NCBI RefSeq assembly: GCF_039555335.1
Contig: NC_092628.1
Coordinates: 62,939,235 to 63,003,234 of the forward strand
Length of the DNA stretch: 64,000 bases
Direction of reading: 5' to 3'
From: Amphiura filiformis
Taxonomy: Eukaryota; Echinodermata; Ophiuroidea; Amphilepidida; Amphiuridae
The notes under the pieces are model-generated. The model saw only the letters and a program-made list of their open reading frames with translations. It searched no databases and was not told where the DNA came from. Made by a program: the position numbers and the translations under genes. The first letter of the stretch is position 1. Each line of letters begins with the position of its first letter. Shown one piece after another: positions 58,301 through 64,000 of this stretch.

Positions 58301-61300
58301 GGATGACCAGGATGGTGGAAGTAGTGCAGGCAGGCACACAAAACACAACAATCACAGGTAAAGATGAAATATAATGTGTCAGAAATCAAAACAAAATCAA
58401 AATGATAAAAGAAAATAGAGCAAAAAGAAAACTGCAACTGAGTGAGAATTAAGCTATTGCTTGCACACAACATTCAATGGGTTCTGTAATCAGAAATATA
58501 TTTTTATGTAACTTCGCCAAATGACAATCTATCTCCACGCATTTAATCACCAATATTTATAAACAACAACCACAATTTTCGACACTTGTGACAGAGACAC
58601 GTTATTACCAAAAGTAGCGCTTTTAAGTTATTTGTTTCTTGTGTGCAAGCAATTTTCTCTTCAAAATTTATAGCTTCTATTTACAATGCCAGAAGGGACC
58701 ACTCAATATGTCATCATCTTGTAATTATGTGGCATACAGAGCATCAAGCAATATTCTAAATAGACACTATAAATATAAGTACGCAATAAAGATAAATAAT
58801 ACTAAAACTGCAAACTCACAGCAAATGAAAAAGAGTTTAATAAGTGCAACATCAATATAAGTGCATTTTTTTAATATAAGTGGTTTCTAGTTTCTAAAAA
58901 CTTCATAAGAGGATACGTAATAATAGGATAACTAATAATTATATAGGTCTATCTGAGATGGATTGTATATCCATACGGAGCAGGTATTTTATGAAGCTAT
59001 AATCCTTTTATTTGACATGATCATATTAAAGATATTTTTAAATATGAAACATTTATATTATAAGCTATATAACATTAAAATGTTATATAGATTTATGAAA
59101 ATGTTTCGTAGAGAAAAGATATAGGCTACACAATCCTTTTTCTCTAAATTGTGAATATGATGATACATAATAAAAGAGTGTTAAAATAGTTTGGATCATA
59201 AATAAACACGCCGGTACGGATGAGGCAAAAAAGGAAGTCATCACTGAATTAACAATTATCAAAAATATTTTTCAACAATAACAGAATTTATCAAATAAAG
59301 TGTGGTTTATTGGACTACACTAAATATTTAAGAGGTAGGAAACGTTGGCATTTAGAATCCAAAAATATTGCATCGGATTGAATGATGTGAGCAAAGCAAA
59401 CCGGAAATTAATATCAACTAATAAAAACATAACATAAAACACACACAAGATGTTGGGGAAAGACAACGTCATTAACACAGCACAATATTTTGTTTGATGT
59501 GTTACTTATTCTCAATCCATTCTAAATGTAGCGTAATTACTCAACATATCAAAAACAGATGTAACTAATTGGATTTGGAGGGGTAATTTGATTTCTAATT
59601 ACGTTTGGCTCAGGTAATAAGCAACTGTTATACAAAGGTAATATGTGGCAAGTAATCAACAGATTATATCAACAATTTTGTGAACAACATCGGAATTCAA
59701 TTTGTGTGCAGGGTTTTCCCCTATTCCTTTATTTTGAACACTACTCGATACCTGATACAATGTATATTCAATCTCTAGATCAGAAATCTATCACTCTTTT
59801 AAAACAGCGAACAGGTTTAAATTTCAATGCTAGTGTGAAGAAATTCAATTATCAGGGATATCAAATAGTGCTGAGCAAATTGATTTCATGCAGGAGAAAC
59901 AAAAATGTAACATTCAACATGGAAAACAAGAGACAAGATTTAACAGGTACAACTCCCGATTCCAGAAAAATACAGCACTAATGTTTTTGGATAAAAAAAA
60001 TTATTATCCTGTTTTGCCAAATAAAACATAGCTCAATCTTAATCCTTTAGATAGAACTAACTGCCAGGTATTTTTTTAATCCCAAAATTTTAGTGCTGTA
60101 TTTGTCTGGAATCTAAGACGGGTTGGCCTTTGTAGCACTTGACCATACTAAAGGAACAAACCAAAAGATTAGTGAAGCCCTGTGAACTAATTTAGTTAGG
60201 GAGATGTTTATTATATCACTAAAGTTTCTTGCATACTCTCTACTTTGGGTTTTGTTACAGACTGGTAGGGAGGTAGTGAGTAGTGCCGTAACACCTGTAA
60301 CAAAACTAGTTATGATAGGGCTTCACCAATCACTTGGTTTGTGATCTATATGAGCACATGTTTTGTCAAAGATATATTTTAAAAAATTGTTTGCTGCAAC
60401 TTTATTCTCTTCAAAAAATTCTCAAACTTAATCAAAAGCATCAATGGTGCTAAAGCTTAAAATGTAGGCCATATTATATTAAACTTTGTGCTACAAGTCC
60501 ACTAAGGTTGTAACATGACAGAAAAGTGAATAGATATTTCATAAACATGATACAGGCATTCACAATATGAATTACATTGGACTAGAGAAAACAACACAAA
60601 ACAATATTTAAGCACAAAAACATTAGATTCACTTCAAAACATAACATTTATTGTTTTTGCTTCAAATGTTTTTCAAATGTCTCGCTGCTTGTAACCTATT
60701 TCTCTTACCTGGTGGGGTAGTATCTGACACAATACCAGAGATAGGACTGTCTCCTTTTACATTGTGACCCTGTATTCTAAAGTGATACATTGTGTCTTGT
60801 GTAAGAGATGGTATAATTGTAGTAAGGTCTTCTCCTTCTAAGTCAATTTCTATCCATTCTTCTATTGGTAGTGTCGCATCCGTTGAATAATATATTGTGT
60901 AACCTGCAAAAATGTTTTTTTTTTAAATGCAAAATCAGTGAATAAACCAAAGTTGGATAAAAACATAGTTTGACTACATTATAACCATTATAAGAATAAA
61001 AATGCAATTAAAATAAGGCTTATAGAAAAAATGTAGAGATAAGTGTCAACATTTCATGATTATGTTAAATTAATCACAAGGTTCTCTAATTGAATAGTTA
61101 GGAAGATGCAATTAAATTCATGATTTCTATCTTTTAAAATGTGTCAACATTGATACAAATACTAACTCTATAATATCTGCAAAAGTATGTAATTATAAAT
61201 TATATATCACCCTATTGGGCTATAATTGAACAAAATGAATTGGATTTTGAGAAAACTGATTAATTTTGAGACATTACCAGTATCCAGTTTCTACTGCTAA

Positions 61301-63873
61301 GCAGCAACTAAGCTTTCATATCTCGGAAGCGAGTGATTTGATTTTGATGGAAAATAATTTATGATATGTAATTTTACAATGCAGAAAAGTTAAAATTGAA
61401 TACTGTTATCATCCAATTCATTTCACTTCATCACATTATATATTCATCATACATTAAGCATACCACCTGTACAATACAATGATTGAATGCATCAAAGCTA
61501 AGGAAGTCAACACAATGAATACCTCCTAATGTCTGCCTATTTCACATAATTCATAGTTTCCTTTGAATGCTGATCAACATGAAATATTGATAGTTAGCGC
61601 CATACCTGTGATAATGCCATTAGATTGTCTAGGAGGTTGCCAGTTGAGCTGCAGGGACGTTGTAGAATTCTCTACTTCATAGATAGTCAGTTCTTTAGGA
61701 GCTGAAGTTGGAGCTATTCAAGACAAAATTTATGCAAAGATATTGTTTGATTACCATGAATTCTACCATATGTATTATTCAAATGACATGTTTGGGGCAA
61801 ACTGACATATGGAAATTTTGAGAGAGAAAAAAATCAGGACTCAGCGGGGATTGAGTCCTGATTGAGTCGCCTCCTTCTTCATTATTTAATATGTATTATT
61901 CGTAAGTCTTGCTAACATTACGCGATCTACAAAAACTGGATTCCAGGAACATGTTGTATTGAATTGTTTGGTACCGATCATATTACGTTATTCCGGTTGA
62001 AATCCATACCCCCTATGGAAGATATAAATTTAATTTTCCAAACAGGGTGTATATTTCAAATGGAGTTACTCATTCAGATCACACCATTTGAAATTCACAG
62101 TCCCTGTGTTAAAGATTAAGGTAATGTCTTTCACAGGGGTGTATGGATTTCAATTGGAATAGTCCATACTCTGGTTACAATTGATGCAAATGTCCCGTTA
62201 CCAAGGTAAAAAAAATAAGCAAGTTGCACACATCAAAATTCACTTGTGATATAACAGGCTTTTAAAAGACTATAATCCTTATCAAAATAATTTAAACTGT
62301 TGATTTAATGGAGTAAAAAGCTTTCCTAAGTGAAGTATACATATTTTTACATCTAAAATTGACAAAAGCTAAATACTAATTGAATGATTATGAATTACTA
62401 GTGGAATAAGCCAGGTCAATATGTGCATGGGTCTGTGTGTGTAAGTCATATCTGTATATTGTTCTTTTGAGCTGCAATCCTATGTTTACTTGTTCACATG
62501 CATCACATAGCTTGTTCTTCACTTAAGGCCAGAGTAATGGGAGAGAACATGGACCTTTTCGAGCATCATTATTTCTGAATTGTATATCCAAAGTATATAA
62601 AACTATACATTTTTGGAAAGGAAATGAGTCGAGGAATCCCATGTCAGATTTGTTAAAAAAAAGTTGAAAAAATCACAAAAATTCACTTTTTTACCCCAAT
62701 TGTTTTGTGACAACTTAGAAAAAAATCTGTTTGGAGTAAAAAAAATTCAGTTAGCTTTTCATGAAGAAGAGACATGAACTTAGAGAAGTTAAATTTGTCT
62801 CTTTTTTTCGAAATATTTCGCATTCGTGCATTTCTGACTCATAATTTCCTGCCAATTTACTAAGCTGTCTTGAGCCATGTGACTTTTTAGAGATGAAAAA
62901 ATTGAAATAAATCAAGCAAAAATACGAGTAAATATTAGCGAGTTGTATTTTATCAGTTTCAAGTGAAAGAATACATCTTAGTGTGATAAATATCAAGAAA
63001 TCTCAAATTCTGGGATTTGCGAAAGTGTCTTCCATTACTCTGGGCTTAATTGACCTTCTTTCATTAGGTGTTATTGCTGAGCTAATTAGTTACAAAGACA
63101 GCAGGTGTTAACAAAATATCACATCATCTTTAAAATCCCTATGCTAGATAACCTAAGGGAAGGAATTGTGTAGTAGTCATCATAAATTAGATTTGCACCA
63201 TACACCTACCTGCTTGATAAGTCTTATTAGATGTAATCATACTCCAGCCACTGATAGCTTCATCCTTAACCACCCTAACTTTAAATTCATACATGGTGTA
63301 AGGCTGCAGGCCATTCAGAGCATACGTCAAGTCGGTTGTGTTCACATAGAACCATCTACAAGAATAAAAACAAAGACATTGCAATCAAAAACAGTTACTT
63401 ACATTTAATCTAAAACATCAGCTAGTTTTTGAAAGTGACTTCAAAATCAATACATAAATGTAGGCCTTCTCAGATGAAAAACAACTTAAAGAATACCAAT
63501 GAACTGCAGATCTTTGTAACAACTGTTACTGTCCTTTATACATCAACTTGCACTCAGGTGGTAAAGCATCAGACCAGAAACCCAGAGGTCCTGATTCCAA
63601 GTCCTGAATGGTATGTGGTAGTAGTATATTTCCTTTTAAGAATTGGCTACCATTCTATATACTTAATATTTAATTGTCTGAACCTACTTTTACCCCAAAC
63701 TTACTTTTGATTGGCAGGATAATTAGCCTTATACATGAACTGGTAGTGTCGTCCGTCACAGCAGCCTTCTTCCATATCAGCCCATGACAAGAGGGCGCTT
63801 GATGCCGACTTGATGACAGCTCGCAATTCCAGAGGTGTTTTCAATACTTCTGGTGGACTTGTAGTACCTGAAC
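37285..63873 (-). CDS. NEO1: Neogenin/DCC-type netrin receptor, 3' part (FN3-5 to C-terminus)
   Basis: A single-pass receptor for netrin and RGM ligands that steers axon growth, adhesion and cell polarity. Identity rests on three points. FN3-6 reads WQPPRQSNGIITGYTIYYST, very close to vertebrate neogenin. FN3-5 has NYPANQKWFYVN and GLQPYTMYEFKV. The last 35 codons contain NLEGLMKDLNAITA, the P3 motif found only in DCC/neogenin/Frazzled tails. In order the visible exons encode FN3-5, FN3-6, a microexon, the transmembrane segment with a cysteine cluster, and a tail of about 1,170 residues against roughly 330 in vertebrate neogenin. Ig domains and FN3 1-4 must lie beyond 63,994. Almost all tail introns are phase 1. 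Exons 46,778-46,923 and 42,082-42,404 are each one base short. DCC versus neogenin cannot be separated, since invertebrates usually have one gene for both. Confidence 0.93.
37393..38117 (-). other. NEO1 last intron with MITE family C copy 2
   Basis: Phase-0 intron from ACA/GTAAGT to TTTCAG. It contains a family C MITE at 37,868-38,040; otherwise it is AT-rich. Confidence 0.8.
37868..38040. mobile_element. Palindromic MITE family C, copy 2
   Basis: AAATCCATAGACCCCCTATG on the left, then CTTCCACACAGGGAGTATAG, are mirrored by CACACTCCCTGTGTGGGGAT and a right end GATTTCAACTGGAATAGCCC. The left terminus is worn. Confidence 0.85.
38118..38272 (-). CDS. NEO1: NEO1 tail exon (PLPVV segment)
   Basis: The acceptor GTGACAG precedes 38,272 and the donor GTAAGTAG follows 38,118. 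Enters in phase 1 and leaves in phase 0. Encodes VKMNAPTYSPLKKTQAGFGT and PLPVVTPRAPDVTVTRGPGG. This aligns with the vertebrate neogenin stretch PMPVVVPSAPEVQ that directly precedes P3, which confirms order and orthology. Confidence 0.93.
39064..39195 (-). CDS. NEO1: NEO1 tail exon (Ser-rich, PGPPPHY)
   Basis: Acceptor GTTCTCAG, donor GTAAGTCACC, 132 nt, phase 1-1. Encodes YHSDTNTVSSHEDSTSQMSS followed by FTVPGPPPHYQGR. The PGPPP-H-Y stretch is a good candidate for the P2 proline-rich region of DCC-type tails, which binds SH3 and EVH1 partners. Confidence 0.9.
39395..39622. mobile_element. Palindromic MITE family C, copy 3
   Basis: Left end ATACCGGTTGAAATC and right end GATTTCAACTGGAATAGCC, with the shared core CACAGGGAGTGTGAATTTCA. 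The right arm contains a duplicated block (CCTGTGTGGGAGATTAAGGT occurs twice), making this copy longer than the others. Confidence 0.85.
39924..40147. mobile_element. 224-bp MITE with TA target duplication
   Basis: Ends CACTACAAAATTCCTATTG and CAATAGGAATCTTGTGGTG, flanked by TA at 39,922-39,923 and 40,148-40,149. Inner arms GGTACACCGTCACCAAGG and CCTTGGTGATGGTGTACC also pair. The interior is full of GGTACT and AGTACC words. TA target use suggests a Tc1/mariner-type origin (inference). Confidence 0.8.
40213..40395. mobile_element. Palindromic MITE family C, copy 4
   Basis: CTATCCCAGTAAACCTCTAT on the left and GGATTTCAACTGGAACAGCC on the right, with the same CACAGGGAGTGTGAATTTCA core and mirrored arms. 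It lies 190 bp from the next coding exon. Confidence 0.85.
40582..40686 (-). CDS. NEO1: NEO1 tail exon (DMHMGGVPGYDYATSP)
   Basis: The acceptor ACTAATTCAG precedes 40,686 and the donor TTCAG/GTATAT follows 40,582. 105 nt, phase 1-1. Encodes DMHMGGVPGYDYATSPRSLH and then LNQPPYMYSSTTATSG. Tyrosines in GYDYATSP and PPYMYSS could be phosphorylation sites. Confidence 0.88.
40687..42081 (-). other. NEO1 intron without supported gene
   Basis: AT-rich phase-1 intron of about 1.4 kb. The open frames at 41,378-41,927 (plus strand) show no domain and no splice context and are not annotated. Confidence 0.6.
42082..42404 (-). CDS. NEO1: NEO1 tail exon with one-base deficit
   Basis: The acceptor TTATCCACAG precedes 42,404 and a donor GGAG/GTAGTG follows 42,082 (GTGAGA three bases further on is an alternative). 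Enters as ELDLASAAFPIMPNLKAQTT and KPASTKPNGAS. The frame must then change by one base near 42,315 to read TTPATPRSVGSNLEAFDEDR and onward to GTLRRSASVGPPG, the only frame that reaches the donor in phase 1. The length of 323 nt is one short of a multiple of three, while neighbouring phase 1-1 exons are exact multiples. This is a likely sequence error, not decay. Confidence 0.85.
42649..42882 (-). CDS. NEO1: NEO1 tail exon (Gly/Asn/Ser-rich)
   Basis: Acceptor CCCACTCCTAG, donor CTCAG/GTATGT, 234 nt, phase 1-1. Encodes AHYSGPSSLLTTDSMPPTLA and later FNGNQQLGTAGGGAEFSFNN and DDEISRQFASLSG. Composition suggests a disordered segment. Confidence 0.9.
43410..44237 (-). CDS. NEO1: NEO1 large tail exon with Pro-rich and NGG repeats
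   Basis: The acceptor TTGTATTTCAG precedes 44,237 and the donor GGATCAG/GTATTG follows 43,410. 828 nt (276 codons), phase 1-1. Key pieces are RPGIGRGSLTTESRTTSSS near the start, LDYVGLDVSSLPPLGD, then RPPLLPHRPRAPPDYDTV, which carries several PxxP motifs and a Tyr-based site, ASEDFFTDRGSAFNPF, and near the end LLSNGGISNGGLTNGSG, a short tandem NGG repeat. The RPPLLPHRPRAPP stretch may serve as SH3 ligand. There is no known folded domain; it is mostly disordered. Confidence 0.92.
44539..45057 (-). CDS. NEO1: NEO1 large tail exon with NAGNAG acceptor
   Basis: The acceptor reads CTCCTTTGCAAGCAG, so splicing after AAG (45,057) or CAG (45,054) adds or drops one Ala. The donor CCAG/GTACAA follows 44,539. 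519 nt, phase 1-1. Encodes ANASRYNTWGAGARGLDSHH, then YHRDDREFDYRTRDYSSLHS and ETKPFTITFEETKTSHQVER. It is rich in charged residues and tyrosines. The frame continues past the donor to a TGA at 44,468, so intron retention would give a short alternative tail without P3. Confidence 0.9.
45058..46777 (-). other. NEO1 intron without supported gene
   Basis: AT-rich phase-1 intron of about 1.7 kb. No repeat or gene stands out. Confidence 0.6.
46778..46923 (-). CDS. NEO1: NEO1 tail exon with one-base deficit
   Basis: The acceptor GGGACTTGCAG precedes 46,923 and the donor ACTCAG/GTAGAA follows 46,778. The first frame gives ASFVYTSGDRYGNNKHSSSR and YHSSTRST. The frame that reaches the donor in phase 1 reads NSEAINDSIPAGYDAQDEYS. 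They join if one base is restored near ACACCAACTCC (about 46,836). At 146 nt the exon is one short of a multiple of three, unlike its phase 1-1 neighbours. Confidence 0.82.
47643..47741 (-). CDS. NEO1: NEO1 tail exon (basic, VKIKTRNRRLSDG)
   Basis: Acceptor AATTTGCAG, donor CCTCAG/GTACTG, 99 nt, phase 1-1. Encodes VKPRTTSVKIKTRNRRLSDG and DGAFDVLSPTSTSG. RRLS is a basophilic kinase-type site. Confidence 0.88.
47779..48121. mobile_element. MITE with GTATATCCTCTAATAAAT termini
   Basis: GTATATCCTCTAATAAAT at the left is mirrored by ATTTATTAGAGGATATAC at the right, and TTTTTCAAAAAG also recurs near both ends. The element is about 343 bp with an internal G11 run. It lies in an intron 40 bp from a NEO1 exon and has no coding capacity. 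Confidence 0.8.
48626..48679 (-). CDS. NEO1: NEO1 small tail exon (ETHLRSGLDTWAEEDGPP)
   Basis: Acceptor TTTTTCATAG, donor CCACCAG/GTATGA, 54 nt, phase 1-1. Encodes ETHLRSGLDTWAEEDGPP. Skipping it keeps the frame. Confidence 0.82.
48680..49353 (-). other. NEO1 intron without supported gene
   Basis: AT-rich phase-1 intron of about 670 bp. Nothing else is seen in it. Confidence 0.6.
49354..49413 (-). CDS. NEO1: NEO1 small tail exon (KKGRGRMNGYTSFDDRRDT)
   Basis: Acceptor TTTCTTCTTAG, donor GACACAG/GTACTA, 60 nt, phase 1-1. Encodes DKKGRGRMNGYTSFDDRRDT. Confidence 0.82.
49414..50160 (-). other. NEO1 intron without supported gene
   Basis: AT-rich phase-1 intron of about 750 bp with no repeat or gene recognised. 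Confidence 0.6.
50161..50235 (-). CDS. NEO1: NEO1 small tail exon (LTWSDGALNYASIY)
   Basis: Acceptor ATCAAAATAG, donor TATATG/GTATGT, 75 nt, phase 1-1. Encodes GLPSSLPSMAGLTWSDGALN and YASIY. YASI resembles a tyrosine-based phospho or sorting motif. The acceptor tract is weak, so this exon may be optional. Confidence 0.75.
50236..51374 (-). other. NEO1 intron with a charged open frame
   Basis: Contains a G12 run near 50,700 and, on the minus strand at about 50,828-50,960, an open stretch with KRDRLKQIRARCTKARRRII and DIHQLCPEVDGVLANPN. It has no fitting splice acceptor in phase 1 and is not annotated as an exon. Confidence 0.5.
51375..51458 (-). CDS. NEO1: NEO1 tail exon (Tyr/Ser/Thr-rich)
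   Basis: Acceptor TTCATATCCTAG, donor GAATCAG/GTACTA, 84 nt, phase 1-1. Encodes EHRSTTKVGMQSDTYETPTI and SHRSSYES. Several candidate phosphorylation sites, including DTYETPT. Confidence 0.85.
51459..53445 (-). other. NEO1 intron without supported gene
   Basis: AT-rich phase-1 intron of about 2 kb. A (GGAT)n run near 52,095 and TGTGGGGTGTATG repeats near 52,640-52,760 are the only visible structures. The open frames 52,199-52,453 and 52,712-53,164 lack domain or splice support. Confidence 0.55.
53446..53529 (-). CDS. NEO1: NEO1 tail exon (NGSPLYATVANRSG)
   Basis: The acceptor CACTAATTCAG precedes 53,529. Two donors 6 bases apart, CAATCAG/GTGAAG and GTGAAG/GTGAGA, both leave phase 1; the second (end 53,446) is stronger. 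Encodes ALIPNGSPLYATVANRSGSS and DHANQS, plus two residues with the distal donor. PLYATV resembles SH2- and PTB-type tyrosine sites. Confidence 0.85.
54202..54290. repeat. Small hairpin element
   Basis: AGGGTTGGGCAATAT and ATATTGCCCAACCCT are perfect mirrors at the ends of an 89-bp stretch within a NEO1 intron. Confidence 0.7.
54532..54579 (-). CDS. NEO1: NEO1 small tail exon (GMHETEFGTGKRHNQ)
   Basis: Acceptor TTTTTCTGTACAG, donor AACCAAG/GTAGGT, 48 nt, phase 1-1. Encodes GGMHETEFGTGKRHNQ. Sixteen codons only, so it depends on splice and phase evidence. Confidence 0.8.
55215..55378 (-). CDS. NEO1: NEO1 tail exon, P1-like region
   Basis: The acceptor TGTGTGTTTTAG precedes 55,378 and the donor AGAG/GTAAGC follows 55,215. 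Enters in phase 2 and leaves in phase 1. Encodes KGKVNANGKIGNELDAPDLL followed by WAKGGQSSDRDMTKSPLATE. In position and content (PDL-W, then MTKSP) it corresponds to the vertebrate P1 segment [20 protein letters not shown], but the match is loose. Confidence 0.88.
55490..55564 (-). CDS. NEO1: NEO1 possible extra exon, phase 2-2
   Basis: An acceptor AG after CATTCAA precedes 55,564 and the donor AGACA/GTAAGT follows 55,490. 75 nt, phase 2 at both ends, matching both neighbours exactly. It would encode SEMKRERYAMGLDSILAQCL and GGKRQ between the Cys-rich exon and the P1 exon. The donor is strong but the acceptor tract is poor, so it may be alternative or chance. Confidence 0.5.
56296..56641 (-). 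CDS. NEO1: NEO1 transmembrane and cysteine-cluster exon
   Basis: The acceptor TTTATTTCCACAG precedes 56,641 and the donor CAACC/GTAAGT follows 56,296. Phase 1 in, phase 2 out, 346 nt. After TAIPPDPITGAAAFP comes a strong membrane helix (WWLWLVIVATIFLLLLLAIL, continuing IVL). The next 66 or so residues contain 25 cysteines, mostly as CC or CCC pairs (GCCACCASCCPDSDCC, CSDEEECAKCCASLCC), then FGQQYKEKRKFQ. Vertebrate DCC and neogenin have a short basic stretch here with at most a few cysteines. Membrane-proximal cysteines in DCC are palmitoylated, so dense lipidation is the simplest idea; a metal site or disulfide-like domain is also possible. Confidence 0.92.
57771..57960. mobile_element. 190-bp hairpin MITE
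   Basis: TATACCATTTTTCACCCTGA and TGTGACG on the left are mirrored by CGTCACTGCCACATCA and GAGTGGAAAATGGTATA on the right. The interior is GC-richer (GTTTCGGGCACGCATCTATG). Confidence 0.7.
58027..58213. mobile_element. hAT-type MITE with 8-bp target duplication
   Basis: The left end CAGGGGTTCTCAATTG is mirrored by CAATTGAGAACCC-type sequence at the right (AATTGAGAACCCACGG). Flanks TGTAACAC (58,019-58,026) and TGTAACAG (58,214-58,221) match in 7 of 8 bases. CAGGGGTTCTCAA termini and 8-bp duplications are hallmarks of hAT elements. Confidence 0.8.
58251..58265 (-). CDS. NEO1: NEO1 15-nt microexon
   Basis: TCCTATTTTCAAG precedes 58,265 and GTAAGGCATG follows 58,251. The exon GTCCTCCAATTCTAG is phase 1-1 and would insert PPIL plus a Gly between FN3-6 (ending DTTPP) and the pre-membrane linker (VTAIPPDP). 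It is short enough to be fortuitous, but both splice sites are good and the frame fits. Confidence 0.55.
59951..60124. repeat. Hairpin element
   Basis: GATTCCAGAAAAATACAGCA followed by CTAATGTTTTTGG is mirrored by CCAAAATTTTAG and TGCTGTATTTGTCTGGAATC. Confidence 0.75.
60155..60343. repeat. Hairpin element
   Basis: ACAAACCAAAAGATTAGTGA with AGCCCT is mirrored by AGGGCT and TCACCAATCACTTGGTTTGT about 165 bp away. Inner arms with ACTAATTTAGTT-like text also pair partially. Confidence 0.75.
60709..60903 (-). CDS. NEO1: NEO1 exon, second half of FN3-6
   Basis: Acceptor TTTTTGCAG, donor CCACCAG/GTAAGA, 195 nt, phase 1-1. Encodes YTIYYSTDATLPIEEWIEID, LTQDTMYHFRIQGHNVKGDS and PISGIVSDTTPP. The L-x-x-x-T-x-Y-x-F-x-I-x-x-x-N pattern is the canonical F-G end of an FN3 fold, and the sequence is close to vertebrate neogenin FN3-6, which forms part of the netrin/RGM-binding membrane-proximal unit. 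Confidence 0.95.
60904..61605 (-). other. NEO1 intron without supported gene
   Basis: AT-rich phase-1 intron of 702 bp splitting FN3-6. Nothing else is seen. Confidence 0.7.
61606..61713 (-). CDS. NEO1: NEO1 exon, first half of FN3-6
   Basis: Acceptor GTCTTGAATAG, donor ATCACAG/GTATGG, 108 nt, phase 1-1. Encodes APTSAPKELTIYEVENSTTS followed by LQLNWQPPRQSNGIIT. The LNWQPP with the conserved Trp marks strand C of the FN3 fold. Vertebrate neogenin has [20 protein letters not shown] across the same junction. Confidence 0.95.
61714..63209 (-). other. NEO1 intron with MITE family C copy 5
   Basis: Phase-1 intron of about 1.5 kb. The MITE is at 61,988-62,163, and a small repeat GGACTCAGCGGGGATTGAGT lies near 61,840. 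No gene is supported. Confidence 0.7.
61988..62163. mobile_element. Palindromic MITE family C, copy 5
   Basis: Left end GTTATTCCGGTTGAAATCCA and right end TGGATTTCAATTGGAATAG with the shared CCCTATGGAAGA and AAATTCACAGTCCCTGTGTT core. It is more diverged than copies 1, 3 and 4. Confidence 0.85.
63210..63355 (-). CDS. NEO1: NEO1 exon, second half of FN3-5
   Basis: The acceptor TTTTATTCTTGTAG precedes 63,355 and the donor GCAG/GTAGGT follows 63,210. Phase 2 in, phase 1 out, 146 nt. Encodes WFYVNTTDLTYALNGLQPYT and MYEFKVRVVKDEAISGWSMI, then TSNKTYQA. The L-x-P-x-T-x-Y-E-F-x-V pattern is diagnostic for FN3 and matches the vertebrate LKPNTLYEFSV. Confidence 0.95.
63548..63605 (+). repeat. tRNA-like SINE remnant
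   Basis: CTCAGGTGGTAAAGCATCAG resembles a Pol III A box with D arm, and TGATTCCAAGTCCTG about 30 bases later resembles a B box. The anticodon arm does not fold cleanly and the acceptor ends do not pair, so this is not a working tRNA; a decayed tRNA-derived SINE is likely. Confidence 0.4.
63705..63873 (-). CDS. NEO1: NEO1 exon, first half of FN3-5 (leftmost visible in protein order)
   Basis: The acceptor CTTTTGCCAAG precedes 63,873 (an alternative, GGTTCAG, six bases on keeps the frame). The donor CAAAA/GTAAGT follows 63,705. Phase 1 in, phase 2 out. Encodes TTSPPEVLKTPLELRAVIKS, ALLSWADMEEGCCDGRHYQF and MYKANYPANQ. The LLSWAD Trp is the FN3 strand C core, and the last ten residues align with RWKTNIPANTKY of vertebrate neogenin. 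Earlier exons are outside the window. Confidence 0.92.
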
Positions 63874-64000
63874 CTTGGCAAAAGAGTTGGAAAACAACTA
63901 TTAGAAACGGAACTGACGAGGTCGGACTGTAATATAAAATATAGATATTGTATTTTGAATATACTTTGTATTGTTGTGATGACAAACTTAACATGATGGG

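Larger units (their letters stand above)
58290..60708 (-). other. NEO1 intron with hairpin repeats
   Basis: AT-rich phase-1 intron of about 2.4 kb. Two hairpin elements lie at 59,951-60,124 and 60,155-60,343. The plus-strand open frame 59,643-59,981 (112 codons) runs into the first of them and has no recognisable domain. Confidence 0.6.

Noticed and set aside
59643-59981. Plus-strand open frame of 112 codons in a NEO1 intron
   Set aside because: It runs into a hairpin repeat, is AT-driven, lacks a recognisable domain and has no splice or promoter context.
63548-63605. Functional tRNA on the plus strand
   Set aside because: The anticodon and acceptor arms do not pair and the T loop is altered (TTCCAAG), so it is listed only as a SINE-like remnant.
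1-64000. CRISPR arrays, operons, rRNA genes or bacterial-type insertion sequences
   Set aside because: No regularly spaced repeats with unique spacers, no rRNA words and no bacterial gene arrangement were seen; the window is spliced animal DNA.

Overview
The window is animal nuclear DNA. Genes are split by GT-AG introns, AT-rich spacers are full of small palindromic transposons, and the proteins (a mitochondrial transhydrogenase and a netrin-receptor tail) are metazoan. Protein-level resemblance and genome style suggest an invertebrate deuterostome such as an echinoderm, hemichordate or lancelet. That placement is inference; there is no rRNA or mitochondrial marker to fix the taxon.

Three protein genes are supported. 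(1) 8,906-12,100, plus strand: a complete, single-exon nicotinamide nucleotide transhydrogenase (NNT), probably preceded by a 5' UTR intron. (2) About 22.4-25.9 kb, minus strand: a small bZIP transcription factor with one 5' UTR exon, three coding exons and a long AT-rich 3' UTR reaching toward 18.9 kb. Its first coding exon carries an ATF4-like out-of-frame upstream ORF that overlaps the main start. (3) About 31-63.9 kb, minus strand: the 3' part of a neogenin/DCC netrin receptor. Visible are FN3 domains 5 and 6, a 15-nt microexon, the transmembrane exon, and a very large cytoplasmic tail spread over about 18 small exons ending in the diagnostic P3 motif. Nearly all tail exons are phase 1-1, so they can be skipped without changing frame. 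The juxtamembrane segment holds 25 cysteines. The 5' exons (Ig domains, FN3 1-4) lie beyond the right edge.

The left 8.5 kb and the spacers at 12-18.9 kb and 26-31 kb are repeat territory. They hold fold-back elements, hairpin MITEs, a truncated LINE tail, a recent duplication with an empty-site/filled-site pair, a fold-back element carrying a nested TTAA-flanked MITE, and a five-copy palindromic MITE family confined to the NEO1 locus. A tRNA-like gene lies in a bZIP intron.

Several real exons (two in NEO1, two in the bZIP gene) are one base short of the length that splice phases require, often at a short homopolymer. This looks like consensus error rather than gene decay. All exon boundaries were read by eye from splice consensus, phase and protein continuity; none is supported by transcript data.
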